This document shows positions 44,060 to 52,857 of a stretch of 52,857 nt of DNA, piece after piece. The position numbers and the translations under genes were made by a program. Source of the DNA: an uncultured Bacilli bacterium (GTDB lineage Bacteria > Bacillota_I > Bacilli_A > RF39 > UBA660); contig CAKOXI010000008.1 of assembly GCA_934130045.1 (NCBI GenBank), positions 1 through 52,857 of the forward strand. The letters are read 5' to 3'. The notes under the pieces are model-generated. The model was not told the DNA's origin, did no database searches, and was given only the letters and a program-made list of their open reading frames with translations. Position 1 is the first letter of the stretch; each line of letters opens with the position of its first letter.

Positions 44060-46384
44060 CTAAACAGCACTTTTTTCTAAAATTGTCTTTACATATATAT
44101 TTTTTTTGCCATTTATAACTTCTTCAATAATTTGATTTTCTATTTTATCTTTTATTAATTTATCAATTTTTCTTGCCCCAAATTCTTCAAAATTTGCTTC
44201 ATTTATTATCTGTTCACTAATATTTTTACAAAATCTTATTTTAATATTTTTATTCAAATATTTTTCTCTTAATTCTAATAATTTATTATCAGTAATTTTT
44301 TTCATATCTCCATATTTAAGTTTATTAAAAATTACAATATTATCAATTCTATTTATAAAAGGTACCGAAAAATTTTCCTTAAGTTTTGATAAAACAACAT
44401 CATTATTAGAACTATTAAATCCTATACTCACATCATTAAAACCTATATTAGAAGTCATTATAATTATAATATTATCAAATCTAACAGTTTTACCTTGTGA
44501 ATCTTTTATTTTTCCATCATCAAGTATTTGAAAAAATAAATTAATAATATTAGCAGATGCTTTTTCTATTTCATCTAATATTAAAACAGAACAAGGTTTA
44601 TTTCTGATAATTTCTAAAACATTTTTATTATCAGAATATCCTACATATCCAGGGGGCGCTCCAATAATTTTACTTATAGAATGAGATTCAGCATATTCAC
44701 CCATATCAAGCTTAATTACATTATCATTACCAACTAAATTTTCACCAAATATTTGCGCTAATTTTGTTTTTCCAACACCAGATGAGCCACAAAACATCAT
44801 TGAATAGCACTTGTTTTCATCTCTAAATCCTAATTTAATCCTTTTAGCAATTTTTAATACATTTTCTATCGCATTATTTTGCCCGATAATAGTCTTATTT
44901 AAATTTTTTTGAATAGATTCAATAACACAAACATTATCATTCAATAACTCATATACTGGTATTTTTGTCTTTATATTAATAACCGAAGCAACATCTTCTT
45001 TTGTTACAACTTTATATTTATCCTTTCTATATAAATTTAATTCCAATTTATTAATTTTATCCATTAATACATTTTCTTGTTCTTTTAAACTACTAGCTTT
45101 ATCAAATAAATTATTAACGATTGCATCGTTTTTCTCCTTCAATATATTTTTTAATTCTAAATTAAGTGCATTATATTTTTTTAGTTCTTTACTTTCCGTC
45201 AAACTTACCTTAGCACATACTTCATCTAATAAATCAATCGATTTATCAGGTTGATTTCTATCATAAATATATTTTTCGGATAAATCAATTATTAAATCAA
45301 TTATTTCTTCATCTAACTTTACCATATGAAATTGTTCATATATTTCTTTTAAGTTCATCAAAATATTTTTGACAACTTTTTTATTAGGAGTTTCAATGAT
45401 TACTTTTTGGAAACGTCTTTCTAGGGCACCATCAGCTTCAATATATTTTTTATACTCATCAGTAGTAGTTGCACCAATACATCTCAATTTTCCTCTAGCC
45501 AAAGCTGGTTTGAATATATTTGATGCATCAATAGCGCCCTCTGCCCCACCAGCACCAACTAAAGTGTGAATTTCATCAATAAACAAAATAATGTCTTCAT
45601 TTTCTTCAATTTCTTTTAAAATTTTGCGAATTCTTTCTTCAAATTCACCTCTATACTTTGTACCTGCTACAGTTGATGCCATATCTAGACTAATAATACG
45701 TTTATTTTTTAAAGAAATAGGAACATTACCACTTACAATCATTTTACTTAATTCTTCTACTATTGCAGTTTTTCCAACGCCTGCTTCTCCAATTAAAATA
45801 GGATTATTTTTAGTTCTTCTAGATAAAATTTCTAATACTCTTTTTATTTCCTTATCACGTCCTATAACAGGATCAAGTTCATTATTAAGAGCTTTTTTAG
45901 TTAAATCAATACCTAATTCTTCTAATAATAATTTTTTATTTTTTTTAGTTCTACTTTTACTTATTAATTTAATAGAAAAATCATTATAAAGTTCTTCCAC
46001 ATCAATATTCATTCCAAGCATTATTCTTATAGCTACACCTTCACCTTCTTCAAGAATACCAGTAAATAAATGTTCTATGGTAACATTAGAATTATTGTTT
46101 TCTTTACTATCAGCAATAGCGTTTTCAATAATTCTTTTTAATAAAGGTGTATATAAAAACCATTCGCTTTCTCTAGAACCAACCCCAACTATCTTAATTA
46201 TTTCTTGTTTTAATATATCATAAGTTAATTTATATTGTTCTAATTTTTTTGATACACTATTTTTATCTTTTAAAATAGCCAAAAGTAAATGTTCACTACC
46301 AATATAGGGGTGTTTTAATTCATACATTTCCTTTCTAGCATTAATCAAAACCTTTCTTGCATCTTCAGTAAAATTTCCAAACAT
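44060..46384 (-). CDS. clpC: ClpC-type AAA+ unfoldase
   Basis: 774 residues. N-domain with two Clp repeats (FTEDARKVLINARKEM... SEHLLLAIL). AAA-1: GEAGVGKTAIVEEL, LFIDEIHTLVGAGGAEG. A middle coiled-coil region near 395-440 is short. AAA-2: GSSGVGKTKLAQIF, LILDEIEKA, with the IGF loop (VSIGFNSS) that docks ClpP. Hsp100 with two ATPase rings that feeds substrates to ClpP. The usual ctsR-mcsA-mcsB partners are absent here; its own ribosome site is AAGGAGG. Confidence 0.9.
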   Translation of the reverse strand: MFGNFTEDARKVLINARKEMYELKHPYIGSEHLLLAILKDKNSVSKKLEQYKLTYDILKQEIIKIVGVGSRESEWFLYTPLLKRIIENAIADSKENNNSNVTIEHLFTGILEEGEGVAIRIMLGMNIDVEELYNDFSIKLISKSRTKKNKKLLLEELGIDLTKKALNNELDPVIGRDKEIKRVLEILSRRTKNNPILIGEAGVGKTAIVEELSKMIVSGNVPISLKNKRIISLDMASTVAGTKYRGEFEERIRKILKEIEENEDIILFIDEIHTLVGAGGAEGAIDASNIFKPALARGKLRCIGATTTDEYKKYIEADGALERRFQKVIIETPNKKVVKNILMNLKEIYEQFHMVKLDEEIIDLIIDLSEKYIYDRNQPDKSIDLLDEVCAKVSLTESKELKKYNALNLELKNILKEKNDAIVNNLFDKASSLKEQENVLMDKINKLELNLYRKDKYKVVTKEDVASVINIKTKIPVYELLNDNVCVIESIQKNLNKTIIGQNNAIENVLKIAKRIKLGFRDENKCYSMMFCGSSGVGKTKLAQIFGENLVGNDNVIKLDMGEYAESHSISKIIGAPPGYVGYSDNKNVLEIIRNKPCSVLILDEIEKASANIINLFFQILDDGKIKDSQGKTVRFDNIIIIMTSNIGFNDVSIGFNSSNNDVVLSKLKENFSVPFINRIDNIVIFNKLKYGDMKKITDNKLLELREKYLNKNIKIRFCKNISEQIINEANFEEFGARKIDKLIKDKIENQIIEEVINGKKNIYVKTILEKSAV

Positions 46385-46446
46385 TTTTATCCTCCTTATT
46401 CATATTCTATGTTTATTTTGAATTATAAATATCTTTTTTAATCACA

Positions 46447-46620
46447 CTAATTAGAATAAATTATCATTGCAGAAAAACAATAAATTTGTTCTTCAGAAAA
46501 AACACCAATTGATACTTGGTATTTTATATCAATAATATCCCCTTCTAGTTCATCTAAAAATTTATTAACTGATAATTCCAAATCTTTTTCATGTGCTTCA
46601 TCAAATATTTTTACTTTCAT
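46447..46620 (-). CDS. Cse60-like small sporulation-associated protein
   Basis: 57 residues: MKVKIFDEAHEKDLELSV, NKFLDELEGDIIDIKYQVS, then IGVFSEEQIYCFSAMIIYSN. The pattern D.xHE.DLE...N.FL.EL...IIDIKYQV and EQIYCFSAMIIY match the Cse60/DUF2758 family; in Bacillus Cse60 is a sporulation-regulated small acidic protein of unknown function. GGTGATTAG precedes the ATG. It fills most of the 320-base gap between ftsZ and clpC. Confidence 0.82.
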   Translation of the reverse strand: MKVKIFDEAHEKDLELSVNKFLDELEGDIIDIKYQVSIGVFSEEQIYCFSAMIIYSN

Positions 46621-46683
46621 CTAATCACCATAAATAATATACAATAAATAAAGAATAATAAATGTCAAAAAAAAGTTAAAAAG

Positions 46684-46708
46684 AAAAAAATAGCTTAACG
46701 CTATTTTT
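46684..46708 (-). terminator. intrinsic terminator after ftsZ
   Basis: AAAAATAGC / GCTATTTTT hairpin with T-run leftwards, overlapping the ftsZ stop. Confidence 0.85.
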
Positions 46709-47768
46709 AAAATCCTCTTTTTCTTAAAAATGGAGGTAAATCACTATCATCATCATCGTCATCATCATCATTATTAACTTGTTCTCTAACTGCTGATGAT
46801 GTAACAGTTGCTTTTTTGCTATTATCCTCAAAACCAGTTGCGATTACAGTAACAATAATTTCATCATTTAAATTTTCATTAATTACAGCTCCAAAAATAG
46901 TATTTATATCAGTATTAGCTGATTGTCTAATAACTTCTGCAGCTTCTTCTACTTCAAAAAGTGTTAAATTTTCTCCACCAGTAACATTTATGATAGCATC
47001 AGTTGCACCACTAATACTTGTTTCTAGAAGAGGACTAGATACGGCTTGTTTAGCAGCTTCAGTAGCTCTATTTTCACCAGCACCAATTCCAATTCCAATA
47101 AGTGCATTACCACGTTTTTCCATGACAGATTTAACATCAGCAAAGTCTAGATTAATTAATCCAGCTACTGCAATTAAATCAGAAATTGATTGAACACCAC
47201 GCATTAATACATTGTCAACTTCCTTAAAAGAAGCAAGTAATGGTGTAGTTTTATCTATAATTTCTCTTAATCTATCATTTGGTATAACAATTAAAGTATC
47301 AACATGTTTTTTTAATTCATCCAAGCCAACAATTGCTTGATCCATACGTTTTTTACCCTCAAATGAGAATGGTTTTGTTACAATTCCAACTGTCAATGCC
47401 CCTAATTCTTGAGCGATACTAGCTACTACTGGTGCTGCACCTGTTCCGGTTCCTCCACCCATACCACAAGTAACAAAAACCATATCAGCTCCAGTAAGTG
47501 CTGCTTCTAATTCATTTCTAGATTCTAATGCAGCTTCTCTACCAATTTCAGGTTTAGAGCCTGCTCCTCTACCACCAGTTAGTTCTGCTCCAATTTGTAT
47601 TTTAACAGGTGCTTTAGATGCATTTAAAACTTGTAAGTCTGTATTAGCAACTATAAAATCAACACCTTTAATACCTGATTCAATCATTCTATTAACGGCA
47701 TTTCCACCGCCGCCACCGACACCAATAACCTTAATTTTAGCTATCTGATCTATTTCTAATCCAAACAT
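46707..47768 (-). CDS. ftsZ: cell division protein FtsZ
   Basis: 353 residues. GTP-binding tubulin signature GMGGGTGTGAAPV near 105, NTDLQ, the T7 loop NLDFADV near 208 and VIATGFE. A poly-Asp linker of about ten residues precedes the conserved C-terminal peptide DLPPFLRKRGF that binds FtsA and other partners. Follows ftsA by 12 bases and closes the divIB-ftsA-ftsZ unit. Confidence 0.98.
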   Translation of the reverse strand: MFGLEIDQIAKIKVIGVGGGGGNAVNRMIESGIKGVDFIVANTDLQVLNASKAPVKIQIGAELTGGRGAGSKPEIGREAALESRNELEAALTGADMVFVTCGMGGGTGTGAAPVVASIAQELGALTVGIVTKPFSFEGKKRMDQAIVGLDELKKHVDTLIVIPNDRLREIIDKTTPLLASFKEVDNVLMRGVQSISDLIAVAGLINLDFADVKSVMEKRGNALIGIGIGAGENRATEAAKQAVSSPLLETSISGATDAIINVTGGENLTLFEVEEAAEVIRQSANTDINTIFGAVINENLNDEIIVTVIATGFEDNSKKATVTSSAVREQVNNDDDDDDDDSDLPPFLRKRGF

Positions 47769-47780
47769 AAATTTCCTCCC

Positions 47781-49025
47781 TTATTCACCAAAAAAGTATC
47801 CAAACACTTTACTTAACATAGAATCATTTGAATTGTTATCACTCTTTCGATTAGAACCTAATTCTTCTATTTCATTTTTTGTAAACATTGTATAACTACT
47901 ATCTTTTAATTTAAGCTTGCTTGCAAAATAGAGAATATTACCAATTGCAGAAGAATATTTATTATTTCTAACTCCAATTAACTTAATATTACCAACCAAA
48001 GCATCTTTGCCAAAATAATTTTCAATCGCATAATTAAAATGTGTTATATTGCTAGTACCACCAGTTAATATTAAATAATCTAATTTTTTATTTGTTAAAG
48101 AATCAATCTCTTTTTTTATAGACTCAAAAATTTGTTCAAGTCGCGCAATAACGACTTCAGAAACTTCATATTGATTTACACGTTTTTTTTGACCACTATT
48201 AGTAATAACTTCAGCTATATCATTTTTACTTGCGCTTTTTATATTGGCAATTGCAAATTTTTCCTTCAACTGTATAGCTTGTGATGGAGCAATTTTATAT
48301 ACATAAGACAAATCGCTATCTATATTTACACCACCAATTTGTAATATTGAACTTTTTACTATTACACCTTTATTATATAGGGATACTGTTGTAGTTTCAT
48401 AACCAATATTAATAATAGCGCCAACTAAAGAACTATATTCCTCTTTTCTTAAGGAATAATAGTCTCCTATACCATTAATCGATACATCATCAACTTCTAT
48501 TCCTACACTGTCTAATAAATTTAAAACAGAATATAAATTTTTCTTTGGTGTAGTAATCATAATACCACGCATCATAAGTACATTACCTTTAAGGTTCTTA
48601 GGATCCATAACAGCTTCACCATTATCAACAGCAAAATCAATAGGAATTGTATTTATAATAGCGTTACCTTTTGTATTATTGTTTTCAATCGCACTTTCAA
48701 TTACTTTGCTTATTTCATTTCCAGTAACAACATGTTCATCATTTAAAATATTAACTGAACCTTTAATCATAACAAATTCAGCAAAATAAGATGGAACAGA
48801 AACAATTGAATGATCAATTTTAGTACCTAACATGTCCTCAATTTTAGTAATAGCCTCTTTAAGCGACTTTTGAGCCTCTTCAAAATTAGTTATTAACCCT
48901 TTTTTTATTCCTTTAGATTTAACAGAAGATGCAGCTAGTAAATTTAATTTGTTCTGAAACAATTCGCAAACAACAACTTTAATAGTATCAGAACCAATAT
49001 CAACACTAGTGTAAATATCTTTCAC
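47781..49025 (-). CDS. ftsA: cell division protein FtsA
   Basis: 414 residues. Actin fold with phosphate-1 SVDIGSDTIKVVV, subdomain 1C (SVPSYFAEF), adenosine motif LTGGTSNI, and an amphipathic C-terminal membrane helix (SMLSKVFGYFFGE). Anchors FtsZ to the membrane. Immediately upstream of ftsZ; start with AGGAGATGAT upstream. Confidence 0.97.
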   Translation of the reverse strand: MKDIYTSVDIGSDTIKVVVCELFQNKLNLLAASSVKSKGIKKGLITNFEEAQKSLKEAITKIEDMLGTKIDHSIVSVPSYFAEFVMIKGSVNILNDEHVVTGNEISKVIESAIENNNTKGNAIINTIPIDFAVDNGEAVMDPKNLKGNVLMMRGIMITTPKKNLYSVLNLLDSVGIEVDDVSINGIGDYYSLRKEEYSSLVGAIINIGYETTTVSLYNKGVIVKSSILQIGGVNIDSDLSYVYKIAPSQAIQLKEKFAIANIKSASKNDIAEVITNSGQKKRVNQYEVSEVVIARLEQIFESIKKEIDSLTNKKLDYLILTGGTSNITHFNYAIENYFGKDALVGNIKLIGVRNNKYSSAIGNILYFASKLKLKDSSYTMFTKNEIEELGSNRKSDNNSNDSMLSKVFGYFFGE

Positions 49026-49091
49026 GTTATCATCTCCTATAATCTAAAAACAATTATACTATATATTTAATAAAAAGTAAAAGAAAAAAAT

Positions 49092-49116
49092 AAAAAAAGT
49101 TCTAAAAAAGAACTAA
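49092..49116 (-). terminator. intrinsic terminator after divIB
   Basis: AGTTCT / AGAACT stem followed by T7 leftwards, overlapping the divIB stop; suggests ftsA starts from its own promoter or by readthrough. Confidence 0.75.
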
Positions 49117-49799
49117 TTTTCCTTAATTTCAAAATAATTTCCAGAATCTAAATATATAATTCCCCTTTTATTTCCAAAATTTTTTACAATTTCATTATAT
49201 TTATTTATATTAGTAAATTTATATAATGTTATATAAACTAAATTATCATCATCCATATAAAGCAAGAATCTTTCATCATCATAATCGCTTGGATCATATT
49301 TTATTTGAGAAATTTTAGCTAATACATCCCTATCAACTAATCTAATTTTTTTTAGAAATTCTTCATATTTTAAATTTGGAATATAATTAATAACTTCAGG
49401 ATAGTTATAAAAGTCATCAATTTTTGTTCCATCATAAAGAACAGTTTTTTCATCAGTTTTATAATAGAATAAAGGATAATTTATTGTAAGATCAATATAA
49501 ATTTTAGAAAAATTTTTTAATTTTACATCAGCATTTTTAATAAATACATTTTCTTCTAATATTTTTTTAATCTTACCTCTTTTTAAACTTATAATTTTAG
49601 GATAATCACTTAAACCAGCCATTTCTATTATCTGTTGATCTTTAAAAAAATCATTATTTTCATTATTTAATACATAGATGTTAGTAACCCTCATATTTAA
49701 TATATATATAATTATACATAAAAAAAACATTAATATAAGTATAAATAAAATTAAACGATTGTATTTTATTTTTATCTTTTTATTCTTTTTCTTTTTCAT
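49113..49799 (-). CDS. divIB: cell division protein DivIB/FtsQ
   Basis: 228 residues. Lys-rich cytoplasmic tail (about 20), one helix (ILFILILMFFLCIIIYIL), POTRA domain near 48-115 (MRVTNIYVLNNENN...IEMAGLSDYP) and a C-terminal beta domain. Part of the divisome. Located upstream of ftsA-ftsZ as in Bacillus. Ribosome site AGGTGGTG. Confidence 0.88.
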   Translation of the reverse strand: MKKKKNKKIKIKYNRLILFILILMFFLCIIIYILNMRVTNIYVLNNENNDFFKDQQIIEMAGLSDYPKIISLKRGKIKKILEENVFIKNADVKLKNFSKIYIDLTINYPLFYYKTDEKTVLYDGTKIDDFYNYPEVINYIPNLKYEEFLKKIRLVDRDVLAKISQIKYDPSDYDDERFLLYMDDDNLVYITLYKFTNINKYNEIVKNFGNKRGIIYLDSGNYFEIKEN

Positions 49800-49907
49800 G
49801 TGATTACACCACCTATTATTAACTATTATAAGTTTATCATAGAAAAGAAAAAATTCAAAATAAATTTAAAATAAATTTTTTTACTATACATATTAACGTT
49901 AACTAAA

Positions 49908-51905
49908 TTAATCCATATTTTTTAATTCATATAAAATATTTTTTAAATATTTTGAAGTAGAATCATTATATAAATCAATGTTATTTAAATAATTATTACT
50001 ATCTTCCTTAGCTTTAAGCAAAATATTATAATCCTTTTTTAAATTAGAAAGTTTAAAATTCATATCACCACTTTGTCTAACTCCAAATAAATCTCCGCTT
50101 CCACGTAATTTAAAATCTTCTTCACTAATTTCAAAACCATCACATGTTTTCTCTAAAATTTTTAATCGTTCAGTATTCCTATCACTAATTAAAATACAAT
50201 ATGATTGAAGTGAATTCCTACCAACCCTTCCACGTAATTGATGAATTGCAGATAAACCAAATCTATAACTATCAAAAATAACCATCATAGTAGCATTTTT
50301 AACATCAACACCTACTTCTATCACAGTAGTACTTACTAATATTTGAATTTTATTTTCTACAAAGTCATTCATAACTCTTTCTTTTTCATTATTAGCCATT
50401 TTACCATGCATAATTCCAACATTATAAAATTTACCGAATGCCCTATTCATTTTTTCATAAAGTCTATTAATATTTTCTAAATCAATTTTATCACTTTCTT
50501 CGATTAAAGGAGCTATAACATAAATTTGATGATTTAGTTTTAATTGTTCAAGCATCATTGTTAATACATCTTTTATTTCCTCGTTTTTCTTTAGATAAGT
50601 TATAACAGGTTTTCTGCCATTAGGTAACTTTTTAATAGAAGATACATCCATATCACCATATATAGTAAGTGCATAGGTTCTTGGTATTGGTGTAGCACTC
50701 ATATAAAGAACATCAGGTATTAATCCTTTATTTTTTAAATTAGACCTCTGATTAACACCAAAACGATGCTGTTCATCAGTTATAACAAGTCCTAAATTAT
50801 TATACTTAACATCATCCGTAAATAAAGCATGGGTACCAACTACTATATCTAAATTACCAGTTAAAAGATTATTATAAATTTCTCTTTTTTCTTTTACCTT
50901 CAATTTACCAGTTAATAATCCGATCTTTATATTATATTTAGAAAATAATGTTTTTAAATTATTATAGTGTTGAGTAGCAAGAATTTCTGTAGGAGCCATT
51001 AAAGCCGATTGATATCCAGATAAAAAATTTATATACATGGCTATAAAAGATACTATTGTTTTTCCACTTCCAACATCGCCTTGAATTAAACGATTCATTC
51101 TTTTCTCACTAATTAAGTCATTATAAATTTCATCAACACATTTTTCTTGATCACAAGTTAATTTAAAACTTAAATTTTCTTTAAATTTTTCTATTTTATC
51201 TTTATCAACATTTCTTTTTATACCAAACTCAAAATTACTATTTAATTTAAGAAAATTAATCTTTAACATAAATAAAAATAATTCTTCATATTTTAATCTA
51301 TTAATTGCTATATCCAAATTTCTTTTATTATCTGGATTATGAACTATTCTTATTGCATCTTTTTTAGAAATAAAATTATATTTATCTATAAACTCATTAG
51401 GTATTAAATCAATTACATCAAAATCTTTTTTTAAAACTTCCATAATATATTTATGAATTTTAGATGAACTTATATAATAGTTAGAATGATAAATAGGCTC
51501 TATAACAGGTATTAATGGAATTTTTTCAAATTTTATATCACTAGCAACAATTAAATTATGACTTTTATCATATTTACCATATAAAGATACTATAGTTCCT
51601 ATTTTTAATTTAGATTTCAAAAATCCACGATTATATATAACTGCATTTAAAATATAATTACCAACATTAATTTTAAAATTCATTTTATCCTTTTTTTTAC
51701 CAAAATAAAAAACACTCGGTATAGTTTCTATAACACCATCTATCATTATAGAATCATCTTGTATTAAATCATCAATATTACTCTTACAAATAACATTATA
51801 TTTAAAAGGATAATATGTTATTAAATCATCTTCAATAATAATTCCCAATTTATTTAATAAAATTTCTGTTTTTTGCCCTATTCCAGAAATACTCTCTAAA
51901 GACAT
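49908..51905 (-). CDS. recG: ATP-dependent DNA helicase RecG
   Basis: 665 residues from MSLESISGIGQKTEILL, preferred because AGGTGG lies 7 bases before; a longer start upstream is rejected. Wedge/OB domain (1-180), helicase motif I QGDVGSGKTIVSF, Ia MAPTEILATQHY, II ITDEQHRFG, III MSATPIPRT, VI HQLRGRVGRN. It regresses stalled forks and branch-migrates Holliday junctions. Upstream neighbour in the same direction is the glycosyltransferase fragment. Confidence 0.96.
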   Translation of the reverse strand: MSLESISGIGQKTEILLNKLGIIIEDDLITYYPFKYNVICKSNIDDLIQDDSIMIDGVIETIPSVFYFGKKKDKMNFKINVGNYILNAVIYNRGFLKSKLKIGTIVSLYGKYDKSHNLIVASDIKFEKIPLIPVIEPIYHSNYYISSSKIHKYIMEVLKKDFDVIDLIPNEFIDKYNFISKKDAIRIVHNPDNKRNLDIAINRLKYEELFLFMLKINFLKLNSNFEFGIKRNVDKDKIEKFKENLSFKLTCDQEKCVDEIYNDLISEKRMNRLIQGDVGSGKTIVSFIAMYINFLSGYQSALMAPTEILATQHYNNLKTLFSKYNIKIGLLTGKLKVKEKREIYNNLLTGNLDIVVGTHALFTDDVKYNNLGLVITDEQHRFGVNQRSNLKNKGLIPDVLYMSATPIPRTYALTIYGDMDVSSIKKLPNGRKPVITYLKKNEEIKDVLTMMLEQLKLNHQIYVIAPLIEESDKIDLENINRLYEKMNRAFGKFYNVGIMHGKMANNEKERVMNDFVENKIQILVSTTVIEVGVDVKNATMMVIFDSYRFGLSAIHQLRGRVGRNSLQSYCILISDRNTERLKILEKTCDGFEISEEDFKLRGSGDLFGVRQSGDMNFKLSNLKKDYNILLKAKEDSNNYLNNIDLYNDSTSKYLKNILYELKNMD

Positions 51906-51990
51906 ATTACCACCTAATAAAATTATAACAAACTTTTGTTCGTTAATCAATGTTTTTTAAAAAAATAATAATAAAATTTTAAAAAACATA

Positions 51991-52019
51991 TTGACTTTTT
52001 AACTATTTTCGATTAGTAT
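51991..52019 (+). promoter_or_regulatory. promoter of predicted small RNA
   Basis: TTGACT (51991-51996) and TAGTAT (52014-52019) with 17-base spacer, directed rightwards, opposite to the surrounding genes. Confidence 0.65.
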
Positions 52020-52025
52020 ATACAG

Positions 52026-52120
52026 TACCAATTCGATTAAGACGAATTGGAGCTAGTATCACACTAGCCAACCCCTTTTTATTCTTTTTTTGGAACTGTT
52101 AATCTGGCAGTTCCTTTTTA
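52026..52120 (+). ncRNA. predicted structured small RNA, about 95 nt
   Basis: Rightward transcript with three ordered hairpins: CCAATTCG / CGAATTGG (52028-52035 with 52043-52050), GCTAGT / ACTAGC (52052-52057 with 52063-52068) and GGAACTG / CAGTTCC, the last followed by T5ATT as a terminator. Between hairpins 2 and 3 lies CAACCCC followed by a T-rich stretch, predicted single-stranded. No start codon or ribosome site is present. It is the only GC-dense element of the 248-base gap between recG and the glycosyltransferase. Not a family I recognise. Confidence 0.65.
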
Positions 52121-52121
52121 T
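52092..52121 (+). terminator. rightward terminator of the small RNA
   Basis: GGAACTG / CAGTTCC perfect 7-bp stem with loop of nine, then TTTTTATTAT. Confidence 0.85.
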
Positions 52122-52124
52122 TAT

Positions 52125-52160
52125 AAAAAAATAATATAACACCAATAGTTATATTATTTT
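52125..52160 (-). terminator. terminator of the glycosyltransferase gene
   Basis: AATAATATAAC / GTTATATTATT perfect 11-bp stem with T-run leftwards, overlapping the stop codon. Confidence 0.85.
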
Positions 52161-52857
52161 TTATGAGAATTAGTTATTACTTCTTTTGCAATATATATAG
52201 GTCTTTTTTTACTTTCCATATAAATTTTAGCTATATATTCGCCAACTATTCCAATACTAATTAATTGAATACTTGAAAATATAATTATTACAGATATTAA
52301 AAATGAAAAATTAGATATAATCATATTAAAGAAAATTCTTTGAACTAAAATAACAATTAAATATATAAAAGATAATATTAAAGAAAGAAAACCAAATTTA
52401 GTTGCAAACCTTAATGGTTTAGTTGTAAAAGCAACAATTCCATCGATGGCATAATTAAATAGTTTTAGAAATGACCATTTGGAAACACCATTCTCTCTTT
52501 TAGAAGGAACATATGGCATATAATAGGTATTAAAACCAACCCAACTAAATATTCCTTTAGAAAAACGATTATATTCCTGCATACTTAATATAGCATCAAC
52601 CATTCTTCTTCTAAATACTCTAAAATCACTTGCACCATTTACAAATTCTATTTCTGTAAATTTATTTATTATTCTATAAAAACTTCTTTTTAAAGATCCT
52701 AAGATAATTCCTTCTTTTCTTTTTGCTTGATATGTGGCAACACTATCATAAGAATCATCTTTTTCTAAGATACCCAACATTTTTAAAATTAAAGAAGGAT
52801 TTTGTTGCATATCAGCATCAATTATAGAAACATACTCTCCACTTGATTCTTTAAGTC
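52154..52857 (-). CDS. family 2 glycosyltransferase (GtrB/bactoprenol type), 5' end outside window
   Basis: The frame stays open to the right edge, about 233 residues seen, so the N-terminal part is missing. The visible start SSGEYVSIIDADMQQNP carries the DxD metal site. SKRENGVSKWSFLKLFNYAID is typical of DPM1/GtrB-type GT2 enzymes that transfer a sugar from a nucleotide to undecaprenyl phosphate. Two C-terminal helices (FGFLSLILSFIYLIVILVQ; FLISVIIIFSSIQLISIGIV) and GEYIAKIYMESKKRPIYI complete the signature. Membrane enzyme of cell-surface glycan modification. Confidence 0.9.
   Translation of the reverse strand, partial: LKESSGEYVSIIDADMQQNPSLILKMLGILEKDDSYDSVATYQAKRKEGIILGSLKRSFYRIINKFTEIEFVNGASDFRVFRRRMVDAILSMQEYNRFSKGIFSWVGFNTYYMPYVPSKRENGVSKWSFLKLFNYAIDGIVAFTTKPLRFATKFGFLSLILSFIYLIVILVQRIFFNMIISNFSFLISVIIIFSSIQLISIGIVGEYIAKIYMESKKRPIYIAKEVITNSHKK

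Noticed and set aside
1..52857. CRISPR arrays, insertion sequences, rRNA genes
   Set aside because: No regularly spaced repeats, no transposase frames and no rRNA-like GC-rich blocks were found by reading.
1..52857. Mollicutes genetic code (TGA as Trp)
   Set aside because: TGA serves as the stop of miaB, the accessory gene of the bacteriocin operon and others, and Trp is encoded by TGG throughout.

Overview
The window is 52.9 kb of very AT-rich chromosome (about a quarter G+C by eye) from a low-GC Gram-positive bacterium, most likely a gut-type member of the Bacilli close to Erysipelotrichia or the RF39/Mollicutes-like lineages. Evidence: AGGAGG-type ribosome sites, a T-box leader, an L21 leader, and several gene orders shared with Bacillus subtilis (spoVB-comN-secDF-relA-hisS-aspS; spoIIB-like-radC-mreCD-spoIVFAB-rplU-prp-rpmA; rpsU-yqeY; divIB-ftsA-ftsZ). 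TGA is used as a stop (for example miaB), so the code is standard. SpoIVFA/SpoIVFB, SpoVB and Cse60-like proteins point to an endospore-forming ancestry.

Layout. 0-7 kb: a two-component system cut by the window edge, a lipid kinase, a helicase IV-like protein, two prepilins and a divergent PilB/GspE ATPase. 7-19 kb: the aspS-hisS operon under a T-box (aspS is archaeal-type), an AI-2E family permease, relA, secDF, comN, divergent spoVB, a third prepilin, and YetF- and YrzE-like membrane proteins. 19-28 kb: an accessory, partly decayed stretch with two broken XRE regulators, a broken membrane-anchored gene, small membrane proteins, tRNA-Arg(CCU), an HD hydrolase, a large ABC transporter and a frameshifted MATE-type flippase. 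28-40 kb: M29 aminopeptidase, dCMP deaminase, a cadherin-like surface protein, miaB, a YgjP-type peptidase, the rpmA-prp-rplU cluster, spoIVFAB, mreDC (no mreB), radC, yqeY and rpsU. 40-44 kb: a compact bacteriocin-type operon, then two unknown genes. 44-52 kb: clpC, a small cse60-like gene, ftsZ, ftsA, divIB, recG, a predicted small RNA on the opposite strand, and a truncated glycosyltransferase.

The most interesting locus is 40.1-43.1 kb: a C39-peptidase ABC exporter, a miniature HlyD-like accessory protein lacking the usual central domains, and three tiny genes. Two encode textbook double-glycine leader peptides (44 and 52 aa). The third (54 aa) has no leader but is a single-span membrane protein whose C-terminus resembles the second peptide. 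A second highlight is a roughly 95-nt structured transcript at 52.0 kb whose only C-rich single-stranded stretch is perfectly complementary over 11 nt to the ribosome site of pilB at 5.6 kb. Third is the apparent in-place replacement of bacterial AspRS by an archaeal-type enzyme inside the hisS operon, under a T-box whose specifier region reads GACAC (Asp and His codons overlapping).
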